Source of the DNA: Thalassotalea_B sp049613795
GTDB taxonomy: Bacteria > Pseudomonadota > Gammaproteobacteria > Enterobacterales > Alteromonadaceae
Length of the DNA stretch: 22,116 nucleotides
Direction of reading: 5' to 3'
Assembly: GCA_049613795.1 (NCBI GenBank)
Contig: JBMZCX010000050.1
Coordinates: 1-22,116, forward strand
Shown here: positions 7,951-15,300 of the stretch, piece after piece
Layout: each line of letters opens with the position of its first letter
Numbering within the stretch: the first letter of the stretch is position 1
The notes under the pieces: model-generated
Seen by the model: only the letters and a program-made list of their open reading frames with translations
Told to the model about the DNA's origin: nothing
Databases searched by the model: none
Program-made: the position numbers and the translations under genes

Positions 7951-9189
7951 ATGCAAAAATTTGATATTTTAATTGTTGGTGGCGGCATGGTTGGGCTAAC
8001 TACGGCACTGGCTATTCGCAAATTAACATCGCTAAGCGTTGCTATTGTTGATAATAGTGAATTAACACCGTTATCAAATGCACCCGAAAACCGAGTCAGT
8101 GCGATTAACATTGCCAGCCAGCAATTATTTAATAATTTAAATGTCTGGGACAGCATAACTAAACAGCGTTTACAAGCCTATCAGCATATGCACGTTTGGG
8201 ATAAAACGGGTAGCGGGAAAATTAACTTTAGTAGTAACGACATACTATCTTCAAACAAATTGGAACAATTAGGTTGGATCATTGAAAACAAAGTGATCAG
8301 ACAAGCCTTATGGCAGCAAGCTGAACTAGACGACGGTATTACCTTTTTCACTCAAGAAAAACTGACTAATTTATCGGTAGGCGATACTGAAGTGTTTGCT
8401 AGCTTTAGTAGCTTGCCTCCTATCCTCGCTAAGCTAGTGATTGGTGCTGATGGTGCTCATTCTTGGGTACGCCAACAAATGCAAATGAACGTAACATTTA
8501 GTGATTATGACCATCATGCCATTGTTGCTACAATAAAATGCTCACAAGGGCATGACAATACAGCATGGCAAGTATTTTTGCCGACAGGCCCGTTAGCATT
8601 TTTACCGCTATATCAAGAAAATACCTGCTCAATTGTGTGGTCTACCTCACCACAAGAAGCCCAACGCTTAACGGCATTACCTGCCGATGAATTTGCCAAA
8701 GAGCTTACCGCACAAAGTGATGCTAAATTGGGTAATATTTCGCTTGCGAGTGAATGCTTTACCTTTCCGCTAACCATGCGCTTTGCGCAAGACTTTGTTC
8801 AAGATAAAGTGATATTGGTGGGCGATGCTGCACACACTATTCACCCATTAGCGGGGCAAGGTGTTAATTTAGGTTTGCTTGACGCTGCGGCGATTGCACA
8901 AACATTGTCTGAATCAATTGGGGATAATGACAATAGTGAACAACGCTTTTCTGCTAAATCATTAGCAAGCTATCAACGATGGCGAAAAGCTGAAGCTGGC
9001 GATATGATTGCGGCAATGGCAATGATCAAAAAAGTATTTGAGCCATATCACCCTATTATAAATACAATTCGTGGCTTTGGTTTAAATGTACTTAATCAAT
9101 TAAACCCTGTTAAACAGTTATTAATAAAGCAAGCGCTCGGTTTAAAAGCACACCAGCCTACGTTAACAAAAAGTACTTATTCGAAGTAA
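7951..9189 (+). CDS. ubiI: 2-octaprenylphenol hydroxylase (ubiquinone C5-hydroxylase UbiI)
   Basis: Flavin monooxygenase that acts earlier than UbiH in aerobic ubiquinone synthesis (formerly VisC). From the ATG at 7951 the product is 412 residues, near the 400 of E. coli. It shows ILIVGGGMVGL (FAD Rossmann, about residues 7-17), the UbiI-type segment NRVSAINIASQQL, the VIGADGAHSWVR motif and VGDAAHTIHPLAGQGVNLG (from residue 290). I chose 7951 because the frame stays open upstream to an ATG at 7870 that lies inside the inserted repeat element; the 27 extra residues are element sequence, while MQKFDILIVGGG aligns with the usual start of the family. The Shine-Dalgarno is poor. The insertion separates it from ubiH by 288 bp where a few bases would be normal. 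Confidence 0.95.
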   Translation: MQKFDILIVGGGMVGLTTALAIRKLTSLSVAIVDNSELTPLSNAPENRVSAINIASQQLFNNLNVWDSITKQRLQAYQHMHVWDKTGSGKINFSSNDILSSNKLEQLGWIIENKVIRQALWQQAELDDGITFFTQEKLTNLSVGDTEVFASFSSLPPILAKLVIGADGAHSWVRQQMQMNVTFSDYDHHAIVATIKCSQGHDNTAWQVFLPTGPLAFLPLYQENTCSIVWSTSPQEAQRLTALPADEFAKELTAQSDAKLGNISLASECFTFPLTMRFAQDFVQDKVILVGDAAHTIHPLAGQGVNLGLLDAAAIAQTLSESIGDNDNSEQRFSAKSLASYQRWRKAEAGDMIAAMAMIKKVFEPYHPIINTIRGFGLNVLNQLNPVKQLLIKQALGLKAHQPTLTKSTYSK

Positions 9190-9271
9190 GACCTAAGTAA
9201 CCTGATGTGATGGCCTCCTCCTTATACGGCATCTATATGCCATGATTAAAGAAAGTAGAAATTAAGGCATT

Positions 9272-9310
9272 AAAAAAGCGGTAAGTGTATTAAACACTTA
9301 CCGCTTTTTT
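9272..9310. terminator. Bidirectional rho-independent terminator between ubiI and the PEP-CTERM gene
   Basis: Perfect 17-bp arms (9272-9288 and 9294-9310) around an ATTAA loop. The stem core GCGGTAAGTGT is flanked by six A on one side and six T on the other, so it can end transcripts from both converging genes. Confidence 0.92.
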
Positions 9311-9334
9311 GAAACGAAATTTTAGTTGATTAAA

Positions 9335-9931
9335 TTACGCTTTACGACGTAATGCTAAACCAAATACAGCTAATCCTAAAAGAGCAAGAGACGTTGGCTC
9401 TGGTACTGTTGCTGCGTTTACATTATCAACGGTTAACAATGAGAAGTTATTGCCGCCATTGTCTGAAAAACGAATAGTACTTGTACCATTACAACAGCCT
9501 TCAGCCCATAACAATTCAATACTGTGATCACCTGCTGACAAGTCAAATGTTTTTGAAATAACGTCTGAATTATTCCAGTTTTTTGACCACCATAAATCGT
9601 CAGTACGCTTTACAACTTCTATACCATCAACATATAACGTTGCACCGTAACCTGCGTCTAAACCTGCATTTAACTCCCATACACCATTAAAGTCCATGGT
9701 AAAGTCGATAGTTAAATAATTAAAAACATCTTTACCTGTTTGTACGTTAACAAAACTTGATAAAGATTGAGTATTAATACTTGATGTTAGATTATTCCAA
9801 GTATCGAATGTTACATCTTCATTATAACTACTCGCAATTGCGCGACTTTCATGTGTAATTAATGTCGCATTTGCTGAACCAGCAACAACCATTAAACCTA
9901 AAACTACTGCTTTTATATGCTTTAAATTCAT
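9335..9931 (-). CDS. PEP-CTERM sorting domain protein with CCxG motif
   Basis: Secreted protein of 198 residues. A Sec signal peptide covers about residues 1-22 (Lys-rich start, hydrophobic core, cleavage after SANA). The C-terminus (residues 176-198) is a PEP-CTERM tail: VPEPTS, a hydrophobic helix, then RRKA, the signal cut by an exosortase. The middle looks like a beta-sandwich with a sugar- or surface-binding flavour (FNGVWELNAGLDAG, LYVDGIEVV, LSAGDHSIELLW) and ends in GCCNG (Cys146-Cys147), resembling the PEP-CTERM group defined by a CCxG motif. Such proteins are usually tied to exopolysaccharide or biofilm matrix. The ligand is unknown and no exosortase gene is in the window. AGGA nine bases upstream supports the start. 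The gene interrupts the usual ubiI-gcvT order and lies on the opposite strand. Confidence 0.9.
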   Translation of the reverse strand: MNLKHIKAVVLGLMVVAGSANATLITHESRAIASSYNEDVTFDTWNNLTSSINTQSLSSFVNVQTGKDVFNYLTIDFTMDFNGVWELNAGLDAGYGATLYVDGIEVVKRTDDLWWSKNWNNSDVISKTFDLSAGDHSIELLWAEGCCNGTSTIRFSDNGGNNFSLLTVDNVNAATVPEPTSLALLGLAVFGLALRRKA

Positions 9932-9975
9932 ATTAATTTTTCCTATTACAACTTGAACAACTTAAGTAGATAGTG

Positions 9976-9991
9976 TGCTAATACTGTGCCA
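9976..9991 (-). promoter_or_regulatory. Sigma-54 (RpoN) promoter of the PEP-CTERM gene
   Basis: On the minus strand TGGCACAGTATTAGCA has the -24/-12 signature: GG and GC separated by exactly 10 bases, with a full TGGCAC left half and TAGCA for the consensus TTGCA. Transcription would start near 9966, giving a leader of about 35 nt with an AGGA ribosome-binding site. Confidence 0.72.
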
Positions 9992-10320
9992 ACAATTGTT
10001 TCTATCGACTTTTCAATTGTTTAGGTTTTATTGGTAAGAGGTCTTACCTGTAAGTGTTAAAAAATTGGACAACTGTCAGTTTACACAAATAAAGGCAGCA
10101 AGCCAAATAAGAATAGTTCAGTAAGTGAACGAAGGGCAGTTGTGAGAGAAGTAACAGTTATATTTATGTTCTTCTATTATTGAATGCTGAATTATCTTTG
10201 TTCGGCTTTGTTAATTTTTCTTTGTTTTCGATAAAAACTAAGGGGATTTTAGTTTTTTGAAATTATATTCGGTATAAGTGTTTTTTATGGTTTTATATTT
10301 CAATGTAGGGCTATTATCGG
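9992..10320. other. Intergenic region between the PEP-CTERM gene and the gcv promoter
   Basis: An AT-rich stretch without a supportable gene. Besides the palindrome described separately it holds a small hairpin (GTTCA-GTAAG-TGAAC near 10107-10121) and an A/T-rich stem with 9-base arms (10233-10241 and 10249-10257) followed by T residues. I looked for a glycine riboswitch ahead of gcvT and did not find its conserved core. Confidence 0.5.
10033..10048. promoter_or_regulatory. Palindrome upstream of the sigma-54 promoter, possible activator site
   Basis: GGTAAGA and TCTTACC are perfect 7-base inverted arms separated by GG. The centre lies about 75 bp upstream of the predicted PEP-CTERM transcription start, a plausible position for a sigma-54 activator. 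A further GTAAG half-site follows at 10050-10054. Binding by any particular protein is inference. Confidence 0.4.
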
Positions 10321-10349
10321 TTGTATCAACATAAATGCAGGAGTATAAT
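10321..10349 (+). promoter_or_regulatory. Promoter of the gcvTHP operon
   Basis: A perfect TATAAT (10344-10349) lies 17 bp after TTGTAT (10321-10326, 3 of 6 to the -35 consensus). Transcription from near 10356 would give a leader of about 95 nt before gcvT. A weak -35 would fit an activated promoter, but no GcvA or Lrp site could be identified by eye. Confidence 0.5.
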
Positions 10350-10449
10350 CTTGCTCAATTTTTACCAGTTTGTGTGTTTACTCTTTAGAGCATCGTCTAA
10401 GTTACGATCATTCATAGGGTAATTTCACCATAAAAATGAGTACTTTATT

Positions 10450-11538
10450 ATGACCAATAAAACCGTATTACATGCAAAGCACCTAGAGTCAGGCGCTAAA
10501 ATGGTTGATTTTTATGGCTGGGAAATGCCAATTAACTATGGCTCACAAATTGAAGAGCATCATGCAGTTCGTCAAGACGCAGGTATGTTCGATGTATCAC
10601 ACATGACCATTGTTGACATAAAAGGCAACGATGCAAAAGCATTTTTGCGCCGTTTAGTGATTAACGATGTGGCGAAACTAGCTACGGCAGGTAAAGCGCT
10701 ATATACCGGAATGTGTAATCACGAAGGTGGTGTAATTGATGATTTAATTATTTATTACTTTACCGATACCGACTACCGTTTAGTGGTTAACTCGGCGACC
10801 CGTGAAAAAGATTTAGCATGGATAAATGAGCAAGCTAAAAATGCAGACGTTACTATTACTGAACGTCCTGAATTTGGCATGATCGCCGTGCAAGGGCCAC
10901 AAGCGAAAGCTAAAGTAGCTACATTATTAACCCCAGAGCAAACTCAAGCGGTTGAAGGCATGAAGCCATTTTTCGGTGCTCAAGCTGGCGATTTATTTAT
11001 TGCAACAACGGGCTATACTGGCGAAAACGGTTATGAAATTGTAGTACCAGCAGCGCAAGCCGCTGACTTATGGCAACAGTTATTAGACGCAGGTGTAAAA
11101 CCTTGTGGTTTAGGCGCACGTGACACGCTTCGTTTAGAAGCTGGCATGAACTTATACGGCCTAGATATGGACGAAAGTGTGTCGCCATTAGCCGCTAACA
11201 TGGCATGGACAATTAGCTGGGAACCAGCAGAACGTGACTTTATTGGTCGTGACGTATTAGCCGCTCAAAAAGCCGCTGGCGACCAACCTAAGCTTGTTGG
11301 CTTAGTGTTAACTGAAAAAGGTGTATTACGTTCAGGGTTAACCGTAGTAACTCCAGACGGCGAAGGCACTATTACTTCAGGCACATTTTCACCAACATTA
11401 GGGCATTCAATTGCAATGGCACGCGTACCACGCAGTGTTAAAATAGGTGATACCGTAGAAGTTGAAATGCGTAAAAAATTAGTTAAAGTAAGTGTAGTAA
11501 AGCCAAGTTTTGTGCGTAATGGACAAAGCCAACTTTAA
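10450..11538 (+). CDS. gcvT: Glycine cleavage system T protein (aminomethyltransferase)
   Basis: Transfers the methylene group from the aminomethyl-lipoyl arm of the H protein to tetrahydrofolate, releasing ammonia. The 362 residues match the 364 of E. coli. Family motifs include DFYGWEMPINY (20-30), MFDVSHM (46-52), the NHEGGVIDDLI segment (90-100) holding the catalytic folate-side Asp, TGYTGENGYEI, and GARDTLRLEAGMNLYGLDMD. It is the first gene of gcvT-gcvH-gcvP, with 103 bp before gcvH. A GAG nine bases upstream is a weak ribosome-binding site; an ATG at 10436 is out of frame. Confidence 0.97.
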   Translation: MTNKTVLHAKHLESGAKMVDFYGWEMPINYGSQIEEHHAVRQDAGMFDVSHMTIVDIKGNDAKAFLRRLVINDVAKLATAGKALYTGMCNHEGGVIDDLIIYYFTDTDYRLVVNSATREKDLAWINEQAKNADVTITERPEFGMIAVQGPQAKAKVATLLTPEQTQAVEGMKPFFGAQAGDLFIATTGYTGENGYEIVVPAAQAADLWQQLLDAGVKPCGLGARDTLRLEAGMNLYGLDMDESVSPLAANMAWTISWEPAERDFIGRDVLAAQKAAGDQPKLVGLVLTEKGVLRSGLTVVTPDGEGTITSGTFSPTLGHSIAMARVPRSVKIGDTVEVEMRKKLVKVSVVKPSFVRNGQSQL

Positions 11539-11641
11539 TCGCTAGAAGCATTGTAATAATTTCAATTGATGCTCTATAGTAAATAATCTATTTGAGCGTC
11601 AAACCGATTTAAAAATTAATCACATATTAGGAACACTAAAA

Positions 11642-12031
11642 ATGAGCAATATTCCTTCAGAATTAAAATACGCTACATCACACGAATGGGTTCGCAATGA
11701 GGGTGACGGTACTGTTACTGTTGGTATTACAGAGCATGCACAAGAACTTTTAGGTGATATGGTATTTGTTGAATTACCTGAAGTTGGTGACAACGTAAGC
11801 ACAGGTGACGACGTAGCAGTAGCAGAGTCAGTTAAGGCGGCATCAGACATTTATGCACCTATTACAGGTGAAGTGATTGCGGTAAACGAAGACCTTGAAG
11901 ATTCACCAGAATTGGTAAACTCAGACGCATTTGGCGATGGTTGGATGTTCAAAATAAAATTAGATGATGCCAGCGAATTAGAAAACCTGTTAGACGCTGA
12001 AGGTTATGAAAATTCAATCGACGAAGATTAA
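11642..12031 (+). CDS. gcvH: Glycine cleavage system H protein (lipoyl carrier)
   Basis: Carries the aminomethyl group between the P, T and L proteins on a swinging lipoyl arm. The product has 129 residues, the same size as in E. coli. The lipoylated lysine is Lys65 in AVAESVKAASDIYAP, preceded by the beta-rich segment GDMVFVELPEVGD. The C-terminus is acidic (SIDED). A clear Shine-Dalgarno (AGGA, about ten bases upstream) fits a highly expressed small subunit. The gene is followed by a hairpin terminator before gcvP, which suggests more H than P transcript. Confidence 0.98.
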   Translation: MSNIPSELKYATSHEWVRNEGDGTVTVGITEHAQELLGDMVFVELPEVGDNVSTGDDVAVAESVKAASDIYAPITGEVIAVNEDLEDSPELVNSDAFGDGWMFKIKLDDASELENLLDAEGYENSIDED

Positions 12032-12052
12032 TTTTTAGTAAACAATTAGTTA

Positions 12053-12084
12053 AAAGCCCTGAACCCAGTTCGGGGCTTTCTTTT
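12053..12084 (+). terminator. Intra-operon terminator or attenuator between gcvH and gcvP
   Basis: AAAGCCCTGAAC (12053-12064) pairs with GTTCGGGGCTTT (12068-12079) over 12 bp, one of them G-U, around a 3-base loop; CTTTT follows. It has the form of a rho-independent terminator but sits inside a co-directional operon, 40 bp upstream of gcvP, so partial read-through is expected. Confidence 0.75.
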
Positions 12085-12123
12085 ATATTCATTAAGAACA
12101 TTATTTTATAGAGACGCTGTTTT

Positions 12124-15015
12124 ATGACTACTCCCTCTTTGTTTGACTTAGAGCAAACGCAAGACTTTATTCGTCGTCACATTGGCCCAGACGAAGCACA
12201 AACCCAAGCAATGCTAAACGATATTGGTGCTGAATCTGTTGATGCACTTATCGATGAAATTGTACCAAGTGATATTCGTCTAGCCGACTTACCAAACATT
12301 GAAGCGAGTAAAACAGAAGTTAAAGCACTTTCTGACTTAAAAGAAATCGCGAGCAAAAACATTGTTAACGACACCTACATTGGTTTAGGTTATTACGGCA
12401 CATTAACGCCAAACGTTATTTTACGTAACGTGCTAGAAAATCCAGGCTGGTACACTGCTTATACACCATACCAACCAGAAATTGCACAAGGGCGTTTAGA
12501 GTCTTTATTAAACTACCAACAAATGTGTATTGACCTAACAGGTTTAGAGCTTGCCTCAGCATCGTTACTTGATGAAGGTACTGCAGCCGCTGAAGCAATG
12601 GCATTAGCAAAACGTGTATCAAAAAATAAAAAATCAAACGTATTCTTTATTTCGAATGATGTTTACCCTCAAACAATTGACCTAGTAAAACAACGTGCAG
12701 ACATGTTTGGTTTTGACGTAATTGTAGCGCCTGCTAACGAAGCGCCAGATCACGACATTTTTGGGGCTTTACTACAATACCCAAGTGCCACAGGTGAAAT
12801 TACTGACATTAGCGACTTAATCGCTAAAATTCATGACAATAAAGGCATTGTTGCTGTTGCTGCCGACATTATGAGCTTGGTAATGCTTAAAGCGCCAGGT
12901 GAATTAGGTGCTGATGCGGTAATTGGTTCAAGCCAACGTTTTGGTGTTCCAATGGGCTACGGTGGACCACATGCAGCTTTTTTCACAACGTCTGACAAAT
13001 ACAAACGTTCATTACCTGGTCGTATTATTGGTGTGTCAAAAGACACCCGTGGTAACAATGCATTACGTATGGCAATGCAAACACGCGAGCAACATATTCG
13101 CCGTGAAAAAGCTAACTCAAATATTTGTACTGCACAGGTTTTACTGGCCAACATGGCGGCATTTTATGCGGTTTACCATGGTCCAAAAGGCTTAAAAGTA
13201 ATTGCTGAACGTATTCACCGTTTAGCCGATATTTTGGCGCATGCTGCTAACTTAAAAGGATTAACGCCTTTGCATAGCAGCTATTTCGATACCTTAACTT
13301 TTAACGTATCAAGCGACTTAAAAACTGAAATTGTAGCGCGCGCTTTAGCTAATGGTATTAATTTACGCACCGACGTAGACAGCCAAATTAGTATTTCACT
13401 TGATGAAACCACTAATCGCGAAAACATGTTTACCTTGTTTGATGTGTTATTTGGTGAAAACCACGGCTTAAACATTGAAGGGATTGACGCGGAAGTACGC
13501 GCATTAGGTAATATTTCAATTCCTGAATCGTTAGTACGTGAAAGTGCCATATTAACGCATCCAGTATTTAACTCTTATCACTCTGAAACTGAGATGTTAC
13601 GTTACATCAAAAAATTAGAGAATAAAGACTTAGCGCTTAACCATTCAATGATCTCGCTTGGCTCATGCACCATGAAGCTAAATGCAACCGCACAAATGAT
13701 CCCAGTATCATGGCCTGAATTTGCCAACATGCATCCGTTTGCTCCTATTGACCAAGCGCAAGGTTATAAGCAAATGATCGATGAACTTGGCGACTGGTTA
13801 GTTGAATTAACGGGTTACGACAATATTTCAATGCAACCAAATTCAGGTGCACAAGGTGAATATGCAGGTTTAATTGCTATTCATAAATACCATGAAAGCC
13901 GTGGTGATGCACACCGTAATATTTGTTTAATTCCGTCATCAGCACATGGTACTAACCCTGCGTCAGCGCAAATGGTAGGCATGAAAGTTGTAGTGGTTGA
14001 CTGTGACAAACAAGGCAACGTAGACATGGACGACTTGCGCACTAAAGCAAGCGAACTTGCCGACAATCTTTCTTGTATTATGATCACATACCCGTCTACT
14101 CACGGCGTATATGAAACCACCATTGCAGAAATTTGTAATATTGTTCATGAACACGGCGGCCAAGTTTATCTTGACGGCGCCAATATGAATGCACAAGTAG
14201 GCTTAACATCACCGGGCTTTATTGGCGCAGATGTTTCTCACCTTAACTTGCACAAAACCTTTGCTATTCCACATGGTGGTGGCGGTCCAGGTATGGGCCC
14301 AATCGGTGTTAAATCTCACCTAGCACCATTTTTACCTGATCATGCATTAATCACGGTAGACGAAAGCACTAAAGGCAATGGCGCGGTTTCAGCAGCACCA
14401 TTTGGTAGTGCAGGTATTTTATGTATTTCATATCTATATATTGCATTGCTTGGCAGAAAAGGCGTAACCGACGCCACTAAATATGCCATCACTAATGCTA
14501 ACTATTTAGCGACTAAACTAAGCCAGCATTACCCAATTTTATATACAGGTGAAAATGGCCGAGTAGCGCACGAATGTATTATTGACTTACGTCCGCTAAA
14601 AGCGGCATCAGGCATTACTGAAGTAGATATGGCTAAACGCTTAATGGATTATGGTTTTCATGCGCCTACTATGTCGTTTCCAGTAGCAGGCACGTTCATG
14701 ATTGAACCGACAGAGTCAGAGTCTAAAGTTGAGTTAGACCGTTTTGTTGAAGCAATGGTATGTATTCGTGACGAAGTACGTAAAGTTGAGTCAGGTGAGT
14801 GGACATTAGAAAATAATCCACTACACAATGCACCACATACACTAGCGGATATTACCGACACGTGGGATCGTGGTTACACCATCGCAGAAGCGGTTTTCCC
14901 AGTGCCTGCAGCAGCGGCAAACAAATTTTGGCCAACAGTAAACCGCATCGACGATGTTTACGGTGACCGTAATTTAATTTGTTCATGCCCGAGCGTGGAT
15001 ACGTATAAAGACTAG
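12124..15015 (+). CDS. gcvP: Glycine dehydrogenase (decarboxylating), glycine cleavage P protein
   Basis: PLP enzyme that decarboxylates glycine and passes the aminomethyl group to lipoyl-GcvH. The 963-residue product is the fused homodimer type (E. coli 957). The inactive N-terminal half carries RRHIGP, YQPEIAQGRLESLLNYQQM and QTREQHIRREKANSNICTAQ; the catalytic C-terminal half carries SLGSCTMKLNA, NSGAQGEYAGL, PSSAHGTNPASAQM and the PLP lysine Lys711 in NLHKTFAIPHGGGGPGMGP. Length and motifs show no truncation. The lpd-encoded L protein is not nearby, as usual. The ATG has an AGAG about ten bases upstream. Confidence 0.98.
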   Translation: MTTPSLFDLEQTQDFIRRHIGPDEAQTQAMLNDIGAESVDALIDEIVPSDIRLADLPNIEASKTEVKALSDLKEIASKNIVNDTYIGLGYYGTLTPNVILRNVLENPGWYTAYTPYQPEIAQGRLESLLNYQQMCIDLTGLELASASLLDEGTAAAEAMALAKRVSKNKKSNVFFISNDVYPQTIDLVKQRADMFGFDVIVAPANEAPDHDIFGALLQYPSATGEITDISDLIAKIHDNKGIVAVAADIMSLVMLKAPGELGADAVIGSSQRFGVPMGYGGPHAAFFTTSDKYKRSLPGRIIGVSKDTRGNNALRMAMQTREQHIRREKANSNICTAQVLLANMAAFYAVYHGPKGLKVIAERIHRLADILAHAANLKGLTPLHSSYFDTLTFNVSSDLKTEIVARALANGINLRTDVDSQISISLDETTNRENMFTLFDVLFGENHGLNIEGIDAEVRALGNISIPESLVRESAILTHPVFNSYHSETEMLRYIKKLENKDLALNHSMISLGSCTMKLNATAQMIPVSWPEFANMHPFAPIDQAQGYKQMIDELGDWLVELTGYDNISMQPNSGAQGEYAGLIAIHKYHESRGDAHRNICLIPSSAHGTNPASAQMVGMKVVVVDCDKQGNVDMDDLRTKASELADNLSCIMITYPSTHGVYETTIAEICNIVHEHGGQVYLDGANMNAQVGLTSPGFIGADVSHLNLHKTFAIPHGGGGPGMGPIGVKSHLAPFLPDHALITVDESTKGNGAVSAAPFGSAGILCISYLYIALLGRKGVTDATKYAITNANYLATKLSQHYPILYTGENGRVAHECIIDLRPLKAASGITEVDMAKRLMDYGFHAPTMSFPVAGTFMIEPTESESKVELDRFVEAMVCIRDEVRKVESGEWTLENNPLHNAPHTLADITDTWDRGYTIAEAVFPVPAAAANKFWPTVNRIDDVYGDRNLICSCPSVDTYKD

Positions 15016-15066
15016 GTAAGTATGTGTTGTCATGTTCTAATTAAGTTTGTGACTCAAAATTGACTC

Positions 15067-15094
15067 AAAGGTGAGCTAAGTGCTCACCTTTTTT
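15067..15094 (+). terminator. Rho-independent terminator of the gcv operon
   Basis: AAAGGTGAGC (15067-15076) pairs perfectly with GCTCACCTTT (15082-15091) around TAAGT, ending in a run of T (15089-15094), 52 bp after the gcvP stop codon. Confidence 0.93.
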
Positions 15095-15300
15095 GTATCC
15101 GTTAATTGTTATGCGTGTAGTGGCATAGTTAATTTAGCCACCTGCTTAGATTATCTAATGGATGAATCTAAAAGCTGGTTACAAGTAAACTCGAATGAAG
15201 TGAGAAGCAATATCATATAGAATTTGTAATCATCACTTGTTAGAGTTTTGGTGATTATTTTATTAAGACAAACTCATGAATATTAATTAAAGGATCAAAC

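Noticed and set aside
7749..8156. Minus-strand frame covering the element and the start of ubiI
   Set aside because: It runs across the element boundary into antisense of ubiI and has no coding signature.
10233..10257. A/T-rich hairpin as a terminator
   Set aside because: The 9-bp stem is almost all A-T pairs, and no gene ends just upstream on the plus strand, so a terminator role is not supported.
10081..10449. Glycine riboswitch upstream of gcvT
   Set aside because: I looked for the paired aptamer cores on the plus strand. A GAACGAAGGGCAG stretch is vaguely similar to one part, but the remaining conserved segments and the second aptamer are absent.
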